Shown piece by piece: positions 35,563 to 47,561 of a DNA stretch of 64,000 bases (positions within the stretch are counted from its first letter, which is position 1; each line of letters opens with the position of its first letter). The notes under the pieces were generated by a model. The model made no database searches, was not told where the DNA came from, and saw only the letters and a list, made by a program, of their open reading frames with translations. Origin of the DNA: Ramazzottius varieornatus. Taxonomy: Eukaryota > Tardigrada > Eutardigrada > Parachela > Ramazzottiidae. The translations under genes were made by a program, and so were the position numbers. The stretch covers positions 4,020,448 through 4,084,447 of the forward strand of contig BDGG01000002.1 in assembly GCA_001949185.1 (NCBI GenBank). Reading direction: 5' to 3'.

Positions 35563-38542
35563 TTACTGCGTCGCTTTCTCTTTTATCAAAGCCACTTTTC
35601 GTAGCTCGTCTAACTGTTGTGACGGTAGCCGCAGTTTCGATATAAAACTATTATAATGTATACTACTTCCGGCTTGGTAATTTTGATACAGTTGGATAAG
35701 AGTACAGAGCTTCCTTGCCTCTTCTGCTATCGTGACTTCTGACGCTGCCAGACTTCTGAGGTTTGGATGATGGTTGACTTTTGCCGTCGTGCTCGATGTA
35801 AATTCTGCAGAAAAAGAAATATTAATCTTGTTCGGAGAACAAGAAGATGTGACACAGATTGCTTACGTTCTAGCTCGCGCAGGTCGCACATCACTTCCTG
35901 TAGAGGGGCAGTCAGCTTCTCGCTCTCTGGTGACATTAGACCTCCAAAGTGATGCAGGATGATCATGAAAATCTTTTTCAGCGTGCTCCATATGGTTTGA
36001 TTGGCGGCAGTATCATTCTCTTCGGTGAGGTGCCATGGATGGAGATGGAGAGCTTCTTTGGCTTTACGGAAAGCTTCCAAGTACGACCCGTTTTCCAGAT
36101 AACTGACTCTGAAGAAGAAAAACGTTGCTGTATACCGTGAAAAACGTTGCTGTATGGTTAAGCCGGAAAAAGCTTATACGCTATAAGGAGGCAAGTCGCA
36201 ACAACGTGGGTTCTCTTGGCAGCGACCACATGATAGTCCGATTCCGGGTCTTCGAAGTTAACTTTCTCGGAGCGCAGCATTTCCGCCATGACTTCGCTGG
36301 CTTTGTTTTCCTCGTCGGTGGCGAAGAGTTGAGCCACGCAGTACTGCGATAAGATCGCCACGGGAGTCTGCAATTCAAACAAAGAAGTCAGGCTGGATCA
36401 AGCGAAGCAGGTCTGCTGATCGGACTTACGCTGATCAAGGTGAAACTGGTGCTCTTGTAGAACTCGATGATGGTGTGATAAATGAAGCTGGACTCTGTAT
36501 AGTTCTTGGCCATGAACAGACAATGCGCAAGAGCTGTACAGTAGACGATGTCGTCTTGACAGTCCTCGATGTACTTTTGGAGGCACCTCACGGCTTCTTT
36601 GTAGTTGCGTTTCTTATAATGAAGGTTCGCGAGGCCGACTGTCGCCATTCGCAAACTACAAAATACACGAGTTCAAGTTTGCTAGGTCTCCGACAGGAAA
36701 TTGTTGTATGGGACATTGGCAAACGAACTCATACAGATCGTTTACCGAACTGGCGCATGCCTTCAACCATGACCAGCAAGAACGGAAATGTGCACCACGT
36801 GAAATCAAAACTGGTAGAAGCTTTATAATGTATACCTCAGTTTGACGGTGGCTAATTTTGCTTCCTTCTTCGCGAGCTTCCTCTTGAGTCCTACCGCAGC
36901 GTTCTCGTCCTCACAACTATCCAGACTTTGTTTAAAAATGCCGATATCCGTCTGGAGGTAACCCATATTCTCTTCGGCTTCTTGCATGACTTCGGAATAC
37001 AGCTTGGCACCAGATGGATTGTCGTATGCACTGACCAAGGCCGTTTCAATCATCCTCCAGTCTTCGTCTGTTACCATTTCTCGGATGCCCACTTCGTGGT
37101 CATCTAGCAGGCCCGATGCTTTCTCCATGTACTCTGTCCGTAGGTACATGATTAAAAGTGTTAAACGAGCTTGTTCAGTGATTGAGCTATCCACTGCCAC
37201 CAGGTGTTCCAGCAGTCTCGCGCATAATGGCGGATCAACCTGCTGCTGCAACACGGCCTTGATCAACTCGATGCGCTGATGCGAGGCGGAGTCCAGTCCG
37301 TTAGGTATCAGATCCAGCTGCCCATTTGCTGTTCTTACTAAAAACATGACAACGTTGGAGCACAACATCTGACCATAAAAATTCCAGCAGAGGCTGTACC
37401 TTGGCCTTGTTGAAAGTAACACGCCGCTTGGAGCGTCAAAGCCGCGGCAATCTTGCGAGCTTCTTCGACGTTTCTTCCGGCTTCCGCTTGGAGCATCACG
37501 TCGTCCCCTTCATACGTAGGAGCAAGGTCCGGCTTTTCCTTCACGACATCATCATAGATACCGGCAGCTTTCTCGATGGCTCCCACAGCGTCACCTTGCT
37601 GGTAGAGACATGCCGCTATGGCATACTGGCGCACTTCCGGGTGCGCCTGGTCATCTATCGAACAAGCCTCGAATACCTCCTTGGCGTTTGCGGAGCGTTT
37701 CTTCGCGTACAGATACAGCCCATAGTTGAAGTCTTGGCTTAATTGATCGCCATCTTTGCTTTCAAAGCCCTTCTACAGGGTTGGAAAAGGGGAAGACTGG
37801 CCATCCTTTGGTTAAAAGATACTGCACTGTAATATATATCAGCCTTCTCACCTTGGCTTCATTCCACAGCTGGAGTCGCGATAAACAGACACTTTTCAGG
37901 TTCGCAACATCTTCCGTCTCAGTTGACAAGGTTTCCAGAACGCAAAGCGCTTCGTATGGCTGACCATACTTGATGAGGCAATGCGCGTAGTATGCACCGT
38001 ACTTCTCTTTGAGCTCCTCGGATGAAGTTTTCCAGAGGTGCTCGTACTGGTCAGCTGCTTTGACGAAGTCTCCAGTCTGGTAGTAACAATATCCCAACAA
38101 GCAACTTATCGAGCTACTCTGCAAAGACGGATACAGTAACCACGTACAGTGGGAACTTCAGGCGCAGTGGTGACTTAGCGCGGCAGTTCAATCTTACCGT
38201 CTCGGTGTCCGCAGAAAAGACGCTGACAAGCTCTTCTATAATCCTTGACGCTTTCACAAATTGCTCCCTTCGGATCTACAAAGAGCCAAAAAAGCTGTTT
38301 AGAAAGTTCGATCTGCTTCCAACATATTACTTTAAAGTTCCGATCATATCGGACATACGTGTCCGAATTTACGTATACCGTGGGCCATGCATAGTGTATA
38401 CCGTATGGCCTGCGGTGCAAATTCTGGCAAGTTGTCGGAAATGATCGAAACTTTAAAGTACTACGCGTACTGTACAAACAACGGATGAAAATACCAGTTC
38501 ATACACTTTTTTCGTGACTTTGCCAAGATGGATTCTGGTCTT
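35563..38542 (-). CDS. TTC30: Intraflagellar transport protein IFT70 (TTC30)
   Basis: Supported exons: 38542-38495 (tentative), 38275-38198, 38118-37852, 37772-37400, 37337-36836, 36655-36430, 36367-36180, 36108-35867 and 35804-35563. Together they give about 720 residues of TPR-type helices. Matches to the TTC30 layout in order are CLLGYCYYQTGDFVKAADQY, KPDLAPTYEGDDVMLQAEAG (human PELGVGMTTEGFD region), LHYKKRNYKEAVRCLQKYI, AHCLFMAKNYTESSFIYHTI, ILSQYCVAQLFATDEENKAS and VTIAEEARKLCTLI near the end. IFT70 is an IFT-B subunit that works in ciliary assembly. An extra tail of about 40 residues follows the usual C-terminus. The true first exon is not identified; the start given is an acceptor. 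One intron (36656-36835) carries a palindromic element. Confidence 0.85.
36710..36815. repeat. Palindromic intron element, copy 4 (degenerate, IFT70 intron)
   Basis: The left end GGGACATTGGCAAACGAACT followed by CATACAGATCG matches the left end of the best copy at 44600. CTGGCGCATG matches the core. The right arm is eroded. Confidence 0.6.
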
Positions 38543-38870
38543 CTGATAGAACGAGTCAGTTAGCGGGACCTCAAAAGTGTCGCTGGGTTCGTGCTCAGTC
38601 TGGTTGCATGGTACATCCGAACAATCACAGGAACCCAAATACTGTCCATGATAGCTTTTGAGGTGATGGCTTTGAGACGAGAAGGATCGAGCCGAGCACG
38701 CCAAAGTCATTCTTTGCAGCGCTTTTACGGGGAGAAAACCAGCACTTCGAACTTCAGAAGCGGAACAACTTCGTCTCAGACACAGAAGAGGATCTTTCGA
38801 AGTTGCCGGGCAAAATGCACGGTACATCGTAAAACGCAACAGCGAGTAAACAAAAGGCGCTAAAACAAAC
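38543..38870. other. IFT70 5' region / PRDM-like copy a 3' flank
   Basis: An open minus-strand frame runs through here into the tentative IFT70 exon, so the true IFT70 start may lie within. No clear start or splice junction could be chosen. Confidence 0.35.
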
Positions 38871-41819
38871 TCAGGAAACCACAAGTAATTTCGTGCCATG
38901 TTTTATGCGCTGGTGTTCTTCTAATCGTTCTTGACTACAATACTGTCTGGTACAGATAGTGCACACGACAGCATTAGCGAATGACTTGGCCACCTTTTCT
39001 GAGCGATCCTTCATCTGGTAATGTCGGTCAGGATGGTGAAGTCTGTCCTTGTGGCCCATGAGGTTTACTTTGCGCTTGAACCTCCTTCCGCATTCGTCAC
39101 AGCTGAAAGCGTAGACGTCCGAATGGACTAACATGTGCTTCTTCAGTTCTTCGCCTCGTTTACAGACCTTTTTGCAGATGTCGCAAAAGAGAAGTTTAAC
39201 CTTTAGATGTTGTTGTTTCATATGACGACGCATTGGAAGCCAGCTGTCGTAAATCTTGTCGCAGAGTCGACACGGAAACTTGCCATCCACCCGGTGCTTC
39301 TCACTGTGGACGTTCAAGGCCAAACCACCTAGGAAACTCTCCAGGCATACCGGACAGGAATATCCTTTCTCCTTGTGCTATAAGATGGCAACGCCACATA
39401 TTACAGTACCCGTACTATTCGATTCATAATTCAAATGACACTCTAAGCGGGGATCAGTATTTCTAACTTACGAAATTTTCATGGGATCGAAGTGCGGCCA
39501 ATGTCAGGAACTTCTTCGGACACTCTTGGCAGGCGAAGTCCTTCACGTCTTTTCCGCTGTGTAGTCTCTGCTTATGAATTTTCAGGTACTTGTCCGACCG
39601 AAGCTTCTTCCCACATTCATCACATGAGATGTAAGTGAGCCGATTATACTTCCTTTCGTGTTCCGCAGTATGTATCACCAATGCTGCTGTATGGGGGAAG
39701 TCTGTGCCACAGCCTGGACAACTCTTTGGCCCAGGCTCCTTCAGCTCTTCCGCCATCTCAGCGCCGTGTTTGGTGGCATGAATGGCCAGTAGTCCAGGGA
39801 GGCGGAAGTCAGCCCTGCAACCTTCTTCTTTGCAGCGAAACTTGTATCTGACACAACAGAAAAACCACCGTTAGTAAAAACCACAAAATGTTCATCGACG
39901 GAGCCGAATATGATACCTTTTATGATCGGCTAACAGTTTCGCCGCAGATGGCAGCTGCGCAGTGCGAAGGACTGTATCGACTTCTAGCGGCCCTTTTCCT
40001 TTTATCTCTCTGTCCTCTCGAGTTTCTGGACGTTTTCCCTTTCTAACTTTAGCCACGTTGCTAGCAAATTCTTCCGCTAGCGTATCATCGAGCTCATATA
40101 CCGCCGTAGTTTGTTTCGCCTTTGGCATCCTCTTCTTCTTTGATTGCATTTCGAGGTTTAGAAGACTTCGCGCAAGTAGCTCGTTCTCTAGCAGATTACT
40201 TTCGACTGCACCGCAAACCGTCTCATCAATCGGATGTTGCGAAAGGTTCTTTTTCGGTTTCGCCACTCTTTTTTTCCGGAGCTTTATGGGCGGCTCGTCC
40301 TCGACCTCCACGAGCACAGGATCTTCCGCTCCTGGCAGAGTCGAATCCAACTGGAGAAGTTTCTTGGGGACTCTCGGTAACTTCAACGAACGCCCCTCGG
40401 GCAGAGACCGCTTCTTCCGCTTCTTGACTTCACTCGGTGGAGGCTGGTCTTCAACTCTTTTCTTGTAGGGGCCCCTCTTCTTCCTCTGAGTGATTCCCTC
40501 GTTTTCTTCCGGCTTCCTTCTTCCGAGAGAAACAGCGGAGATTCGGTTCATTTCTGAACTGTCCAGCGGCGTATCAGCATCCGTCAAACTGATGCCGGTT
40601 TCGTCCAGCTGTGCGTCGACGGAAGGTATGAATAGCACACCAGCATCCACAGAGTCTTTCCCATAATGCAGAGCTTTGTCCTGGCTGGACTCGTTAAAGC
40701 CGTTGTCAGTCTTCTGAACCAAGTTCGCAAGGACATTCAGCTGTAAGGGCAGTTGTGGTATGAAGAGAACGATGGGCTGCGGCGTTTCGGAAGGACTAGG
40801 CATAATACTTCTGGGCAGTATTCTTCGTAGACCGTCACCAAAAGCCTCGGGAGAACTCTGCGGTTCTTCGCGTCTTCTCTTCTTTCCTGAACGCTTCGGT
40901 GGGTTTAGTGCTGAGAGCGGGTCGTACTTGAAGGGAAGATTCTTATGCGACAGTATCCTACCCCTGCCACGAGGTTGGGCGGCAATCGGCTCCTCGTTGA
41001 CAGCTGCACTGGGCGGGCCTACGAGGAGTTCCCCAACATCGGTGTCTTTTCCAATGGACTTTGCGTACTATAAGCAAAATGGAATGTTCTCAAGAGGGAC
41101 GGAGGGGAAAGCAGTATGGTTGCCAAAGCTTACTGTAGGAGAGTATCCGACACAGAGTTCGTCTCCTTCAGTGAGTGGCTTCAGCACTGTGAAGTAGATG
41201 GACTTTCCATGTTGATAGGCCATCGCATTAACCTCGCTCGATCTATATGAACGGCGCACATACTTCATCCAGTTGCACAGATCGTCCGAGTCCAGACGGT
41301 AATGCATGATGGTGCCATCCACGACCTGGCCGAAGACGAAACGACGGAATTCGGATGGTTGGGAGAGGACACCAACTAGTGGTCCGTAGACTGTTCCGGC
41401 TGGGATCGCTCTCCGTGCGAAAACGCGTCTTGAACCTTTCGTGCCTAGAACGGACACATCTTTGTCATGAGCTAAGTCAGCTGATATGCAGGCTAAATTG
41501 TACTGACCCTGAAACTCAGATGGGCGACTTGGGGTGGGGTATAAGATCATACGAAAGACCAGCTGCGATGGTAGACTGGATATCGCTCGAGGGATTGTCT
41601 CGTCAGGTACCAGATTTTGGCAATAAGATATGCAAGGACCATTCTCCAGTTCCTGACAGGAAATACAACCTAGAAAGAGGTAACACAAGGCACATCACAC
41701 AACATCAGTATCAGCATCAGCGGCTACCAGCTACAAAGTTGTCTCAGACTTAGCGACTTACGGGCAGCTTCCAAATGGCCACTCGTCTTTTCCATCGTGT
41801 CCGTTAGGAGCTGCTCCAT
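38871..41819 (-). CDS. PR-domain C2H2 zinc-finger protein, copy a (PRDM10/15-like)
   Basis: Exons 41819-41762, 41669-41508, 41444-41134, 41067-39917, 39847-39472 and 39377-38871 join in phase to 854 residues. After a short MEQLLTD start comes a cysteine knuckle (CISCQELENGPC) and a PR/SET domain: RRVFARRAIPAGTVYGPLVG, DDLCNWMKYVRR, NAMAYQHGKSIYFTVLKPL and GDELCVGYSPT. This resembles the CNWM.-VRP and NL.AYQ-G..VY-T pattern of PRDM10/PRDM15. A long basic, disordered exon follows (GRRKPEENEGITQRKKRG and similar). Nine C2H2 fingers end the protein: four from exon 5 and five in exon 6. The fourth is split by an intron between its two histidines (HENF|H). It is probably a nuclear DNA-binding regulator; methyltransferase activity cannot be assumed because many PR domains are inactive. 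Confidence 0.85.
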
Positions 41820-42192
41820 TAAGACTGTCTCACAGTTGCTCCATTCGACAGTCACAAAAAACGGAAGAAGAAGTTTTCTGAAGTGTTTCCACTTTCTAGC
41901 GCGAAATGCGGACAATCAATTCGATTACTGCGTCCGTCGATCAGTCAAACCAATACCAAAACATTCATCCACCGAAACTACGTCATGAGCCGCATTATCC
42001 GGAAGCCACCTATAGCTTATTTCACATGCATACGATCTTGACTTCGTCGCCGTTTCCTTTTGTCGGGTTATCGTCTTTCGGCTGGAACACTCTGAAGATC
42101 TGGAGCTTGAACTACGCGTGTACATTGTACTATTGGCTGCAGCATCGATTCATTCTGCTTTGGCATCTCTTTTGTCGTCTGAGGCAGCCGAG
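41820..42192. promoter_or_regulatory. Divergent intergenic region between PRDM-like copy a and BTB copy A
   Basis: About 370 bp separate the two start codons, so both promoters should be here. The same divergent arrangement recurs at 46709-47561. No TATA box or known motif was assigned. Confidence 0.4.
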
Positions 42193-43856
42193 ATGAGCCG
42201 TAAAAAGGTGTGGTATGAGTCGAAGTACCTCCGGAAACGAGCTGCATTCCTGCTGGAAGATGCCGACCTGATTCCCACTGATGTTTCGTTCCGTGTTGGC
42301 AGGGAAGACAGGGCAGTGCTTGTTCATGGACACAGGTAAGAACCGGCTTACGGTTACATAGAGAAGGCTTCTGTATAGTTCCTTGAAAACGTAACTGAAG
42401 TTAACGGTTAATCCCACTGTAGTCCTTTTTTTCAAAATGTAGCGCGGTCTGAGGAACTCACTGTACACGTGTATTGCTATCTTTTTGCAGCTATGCGTAT
42501 TCGGATAGCTTCGCTTGTGTAAGCGTCGAGAACGTTGACGCTTCACTGCTATGCGTTCCTTCAGAGCAGCATCGGAGCGGATACGGCCATCTCGTTCTGG
42601 TGCAAGGCACCCTGGCTTAGGTTTCCGAGCTCGCTTTAGCCTCGGTTACCTCAGCCTTGCTGTGTCATTGGTTTGCGTTTTACACAGTACTGTAATAACT
42701 GCTGATTGACCGTAGATGTTTATTTCAGGCTCGGGAAATTGCGGACGTTGTTGGGGAGGAGCAATGTGTGGCTGAAATCAAGCGTAACGCAGCTCAAGTC
42801 GTTCTGTCGAAAGAGTTTCTGGGGTTCTGATTCGGTCGTACCTCTTCTGTTGTTGACTTGTTGTTACTAACCTTATCTTCTAACGTTGTAGCTGGAAAGG
42901 TCGTCAGGAGCAAAGAGACAACACCCCAGTGGAATTCAGGAGGAAGCGCCGGAAGAATGACGGTATTTTGCAGCATATTTGCTTTAGGCTGTTCAATCCC
43001 GAGAAGCTTGCTGCTGGCCCTGTTATGGTGAGTCGCAACTTGCAACCACTGCGTATTGAAATTTATATCCTGACCCGTGTGAAAACTCGTTCAACATGCC
43101 CAGACTCATTCAGTTGACGATAGATTTTTATCTTCTTAGGATGGAGTGTTTTCGGAGAAGGACATGCATGAGCTTTATGTTCATGCGTTCGGTGCTAAAG
43201 AGCTGACGAGTTTCCACTCCAGCACAAGAGTTGCGATTCCTTCGTTCTTCTTGACAGTCAGAATATTTGTTTCAACCTTGGAAACCAGGTGACGACGATT
43301 ACATGCAACGGAATCTCTTCGACACGATGAAGATCGTCATTTGGGTCCGATGTGGCACCTAAAGCTTGTCAGCTGCTTCGAAAAAGTGTGGAGGCTGAAA
43401 CGGCCTTGTTTTTCGAACTTACCCTGACAGCGGATCGCTACACGAGTTTTTCCAGAAAGAAGAGGGTGTCTAACTGACGGGACTGTCGACGAAGCGTCTG
43501 ATCCCGGTGAGACCGGCGACATTGACGAGAAGACTCTGCTGTGGCCAGCACCTGGAATGGTATGCTTGAAATTCAATGATGGTGTACCCTGTTTGACACT
43601 CCTGTCAACGAACGAGCTTCAGCTGGACGGCAAAAGCCTCGAAACCACGTTTGGGGTGAGCGGCGAATGCGGGATGGTTGTCGGGAAAGCTCTGAACGGC
43701 CCAGGGGAACATTTGATCCAGTTAGAAACATTTGACGATGCGGCTGCAGATGACTTTGGCCTGTCTGAAGAAGACGACGGAAGACCCTGGATAGGAACCC
43801 AGACATTCTCTCGTTTTCGACACTTCGCATGTATTCTGCTCGACGAGAAAGACTAG
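42193..43856 (+). pseudogene. BTB-BACK protein gene, copy A (degenerate)
   Basis: The first exon (42193-42335) is intact: KKVWYESKYLRKRAAFLLED then PTDVSFRVGREDRAVLVHGH, the start of a BTB/POZ domain. The next expected exon, which should hold the SPVFQAMLFG core present in copy B, is absent; the sequence jumps to YAYSDSFA near 42492 and then breaks frame. Later pieces are recognisable: VAEIKRNAAQVVLSKEFLGF then a stop (about 42770-42828), RKRRKNDGILQHICFRLF (about 42940), DGVFSEKDMHELYVHAFGAK (43141 on) and a longer intact C-terminal part LWPAPGMVCLKFNDGVPCLT, with a PHR-like look. Living relatives (BTBD type) are usually cullin-3 ubiquitin-ligase adaptors. Loss of the BTB core makes function unlikely. 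Confidence 0.68.
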
Positions 43857-44062
43857 CTAGTTATTGTTTGTAGACTGTAGTTCCATCTCATTAATTACTT
43901 AGCAGATTTCCACGGGCGCTTATGGTTCTTGGAATTTACTGTGGTGTGTTATCTGGAAGAGAGAGAAGTGTACACTTCAAGTCGAAGAGGGACTGCGTTA
44001 ACTTCGAGTGAAATTTGATTAGGTACACGTACGTGTGGAGAGCGCTGCTTTCCTTTCATCAC

Positions 44063-46708
44063 TCAGCAGCCATGTTTAATCATCTGGTGTTCTGCTAATC
44101 GTTCTTGACTGCTGTACTCTCGATTACAGTAAATACAGGTAAAGGAATTTGCAATGGTCTTCGAGAACTTTTCCAAGCGTTCCTTCATGAGTTTCGTCCT
44201 GCACTTTGGTTGGTGATTTGACAAGGCCGCCTTCTGCCTGAACTTCCTCCCGCAGTCGTCGCAGCTGAAGCTCTCCGCAGTTGGTGCGACGGAATGGACT
44301 CCCATGTGCCTAGCCAACTCGGCTTTGCCCCTGCATGATTTCTTGCAAGTACTACAAGGGTAGGTTTTCTTGAACTCTCTGACTTTGAGATGCGTTTGCT
44401 TCATGTGACGACTAAGGATCAGCCAGCTGTCGTAGACTTTGAGGCACACCCGACAAGGAAACTTCCCATCCACCCGGTGCACTTCGCTGTGGACATTTAG
44501 CAGCATGGAACCACTGAACATTTGCGTACATACCGGACATACGAAGCCTTTTTCCTTGTGCTGCAAGAAAAAGGACAGGCCATGTAACAAATACCTAGTG
44601 GGACGTGAGCAAACGAACTGACCCAGATTACTTTCCCAAGTGGCGCATACTTCCAGCTAACAACAATGATAACATGCTCCGCTTGAGACAGCGATCTGGT
44701 TCAGTCCATTTGTTCACGTCCCATTTCGTTCCCGTCAAGAAAAGGCTAGCCTAGAAAGTTTCCAACGTACGAAGTTTTCATGCGAGCGCAGTGCCGCAAA
44801 TGTGAGGAACTTCTTCTGGCACTGCTTACACGAAAATTCTCTGATCACTTCTCCACTATGTAGTTGCTGCTTGTGGACTACCAAAGACTCTTCTGACCGG
44901 AACTTCTTCCCACATTGATCACAAGAGATCTTGCGTAGACGACGATAGTGTCTTTCGTGCTCCGCGATATGTCTCACCAAGACCGTTGCATCGGGGAACC
45001 TTGTCTCACAGCCCGGGCAGCTCTTTGGACCTGGCTCCTTGAGGTCTTGCGGTATCTCTGCTCCGTGCTTCGTGGCGTGAATGGCTAACAGCCCTGGTAG
45101 ACGAAAGTCAGCCGTGCAGTCTTCTTCCGGACATGGATACTTGTACCTTCGACAGAAACCCCGGCGTTAAGTTGATATATCCACCGAACAGAGACAGAAA
45201 TTCAGATGGGACCGGGCAAAAGAACTGAGCCAGATCGCTGTTTCAAGTGGCGCACATTGTCATTGTTATTGGCGGGGAGAGTACGCCACTTGGGGAAACA
45301 AATCATTGCTCAGGGCGCAAATATGAATACCGGTATAAGCTGTTTACTCCGGTTGTACCTTACCATCGATTCGCAGCCAGTAGTTTAGACGCAGATGGCA
45401 GCTTGAAGTTCTGTGTCAGCTTCTCCACTTCTAATAGTGGCTTCTCACGTTTCGTAACCCGTACGTTTTCTTCTTGCTGTTTCGGTTTTCGCTGTCTCTT
45501 TCCTTTCCTCGGCTCTTCATCTTCGCTGTACAGTTTTTCGTCCGAGTGCTCATCTTTCTCAGCCTTCGATTTCGGTATTGATCTCTTTTTTTTGTTGGAA
45601 GACTGTGAATAGAGTGTGCAATAAACACTGTTGCATGCGCATGGTTCTCGACAGTATCTGAGATTATATACCTTGTCAGCTTCCTGGTGCACTTCCGGTG
45701 GACCATCAGCGACTTTCCTCTTCCGCTTCGCAACTTCCTTCTTCCGAGGTTCTAAGACCGTCTTCGAGGCGAAAGGTGGTAAAGAAACGTCGGTATCGGA
45801 ATCTGAAAGACCATCCACATCGCCATCTGCGTCCGAAGTAACCTTCCCCATGGAGGTCGCATACTGGAACAGATCAAATGCCTTTCATTGAAAGGAGTAA
45901 TGGAAATCGGACCGACTGCATTTGCCAAAAGGCCGAATTCCTAACACAAAGTTAGGTAAGTGGAGTATGGGAACGCGCTGAAATGGGTGACATACCGCAC
46001 GAGAATATCCAACGCAGAGTTCGACACCGGCGGACAGTCCATTGACCACGCTGAAGTAGACGGAGTTCCCATGCTGGTAAGCCATCAGATTAGCCTCAGT
46101 TGGAGTGTCGGCTAGACGGACATACTTCATCCAGTTGCACATCATGTCAGAGTCCAGACAGTAGTCTCTTACGTTGCCATCCACGACGACACCAAACTGA
46201 GAAGAGCAGCGCTTCCTCTTTTCCGAACCAAGGGAAGCAGCTAAGGGTCCGTAAACTGCCCCAGCCGGAATGCTTCGACGTGCGAATACTCGCCTTGACT
46301 CTCCCATACCTGGAACATACAGAACAACCTTTTGAATGACCGAAATTCAAGCTTTGGTGAACAGCGATCGCTCCTTACCTTCGTGTTCGTCGTCAGAACT
46401 AGTGATCTCAGACTGGGCATCAGAACACTGAATGACACGAAAAGCCAGCTGTGATGGCAGAGTGCATATCGCTCGCGAGAACTCCTCGTCGGGCACCAGG
46501 TATGGGCAGTGTTTCACACAAGGTCCATTCTCCTGGTCTCGACAAGAACCACAACCTGGAGGCAAAAACCAGTACGTGATGGCTATGATGATGGTGAGTG
46601 AAAAACGGGAAGGCCGAGGATCTCGTCAGGACGAGCACATATTGCACAGTACTTACGGGTTAAGTGTTCCGATCTCGCTTCGGCTGCACCAGTAGGATGT
46701 TGTTCCAT
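44063..46708 (-). CDS. PR-domain C2H2 zinc-finger protein, copy b (PRDM10/15-like)
   Basis: Exons 46708-46657, 46555-46379, 46309-45996, 45863-45672, 45602-45364, 45146-44771 and 44560-44063 give 615 residues. The cysteine knuckle is CGSCRDQENGPCVKHC. The PR domain reads RRVFARRSIPAGAVYGPLAA, MCNWMKYVRLADTPTEANLM, AYQHGNSVYFSVVNGLSAG and VELCVGYSRA. The basic linker is much shorter than in copies a and c and carries an extra 69-nt intron (45603-45671). That intron is stop-free and a multiple of three, so retention would add 23 residues. Nine finger positions follow, but the eighth ends HQPKC, with cysteine in place of the last histidine, and the third domain block has an insertion (VREFKKTYPCSTC). 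The H|H-split fourth finger is conserved. Two introns hold palindromic elements that copy a lacks. Confidence 0.84.
44600..44722. mobile_element. Palindromic intron element, copy 5 (best full-length copy)
   Basis: Terminal inverted repeats GGGACGTGAGCAAACGAACT ... and AGTCCATTTGTTCACGTCCC continue inward through CCCAGATTACTTTCCCAAGT and GCGATCTGG. The total is 123 bp and almost all of it pairs. It sits in the intron that splits the fourth finger of copy b. It is the best template for defining the family. Confidence 0.88.
45208..45317. mobile_element. Palindromic intron element, copy 6
   Basis: Begins GGGACCGGGCAAAAGAACTG then AGCCAGATCG and TTTCAAGTGGCGCAC. The right half is TACGCCACTTGGGGAAACAA. 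Located in the intron before the first finger exon of copy b. Confidence 0.82.
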
Positions 46709-47561
46709 CGAGATTCCGTCCCTCGACGCCCATCAGTGTTCAGCAAGTTCTTAAGACGGAATACAGCTCAAATTACAGGTTTTTTGCTAGCCAGAGATGA
46801 CTGAGGTGAATGTGATGCTCGAAAGTCGAAATTTCGGAGCATGACTTGCATGACGATAACATAACATGACCAGCATGAATGTTAATAAGTACCACGCACG
46901 GCGGATAATTATGGGACACTAAAATTTATGGGACAGGCCTTTTCGCTACGGCGGCACGGGCAGGTGATTCTTACTACAAGTACAAACCAGCACTGAAGGC
47001 TGCTTTGATGTACGTGCTGAATAGTAGAAAGCGCATCCTTCAAGACTTTTTCGGTGTACCGTCGAGGTCACTTGATCTTGAAGGGCTGGGACATTATGGA
47101 AACAGAAACGATATGAATTCGAGAGCGTCTCTGGAAGAAAGTAAATAAGCAATCCGCATCCTCGAAGCGCAAAAGTTAAACAGCTGATCGGCTGATGGGC
47201 ACTGTTCCGTGACAATTTCACTGCGTTACGTCATACGCTCGATTTGCATTTTAGGCTCGCATTCAGGATGTAAATTTGCCGTTCTTTCCGCCTGTACCAT
47301 AATTTTTAGTGTCCCATAATTACCTACCGTGCGTGTACTAGTGTTACACAGTTAGTGAATGTAGTACCGCCGGTCCGCCGGAAGTGCAAAAAAGCTTTAT
47401 TATTCAGGTGAAGTCCCTCGACACCGTTAATCTTTCATGCTTTCATCACTCCTCTCAGAGGTGCAGTCTTCATTGATACCGTGTGATCGAATCACCAGCA
47501 TTCGATACTGTCTGTGTGAGAACCCCGCTAAGGAATTGCCGATCGCTCTTCACTCGAGAAG
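46709..47561. promoter_or_regulatory. Divergent intergenic region between PRDM-like copy b and BTB copy B
   Basis: About 850 bp between the two starts. More than half is the inverted-repeat element at 46892-47335; without it the spacer would be about 400 bp, close to the 370 bp of the first unit (41820-42192). Confidence 0.5.
46892..47335. mobile_element. Inverted-repeat transposon, mariner/Tc1-like non-autonomous
   Basis: The left end CCACGCACGG leads to ATAATTATGGGACACTAAAA. The right end carries TTTTTAGTGTCCCATAATTA then CCGTGCGTG, giving inverted repeats of about 45 bp with a few mismatches. TA flanks both ends (46890-46891 and 47336-47337), as expected for TA target duplication. The interior of about 350 bp has no transposase frame. 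Confidence 0.82.

Noticed and set aside
44561-44770. Palindromic elements as intron-creating transposons (introners)
   Set aside because: The same intron exists in copy a (39378-39471) without the element, and element ends do not coincide with splice sites. They inserted into pre-existing introns.
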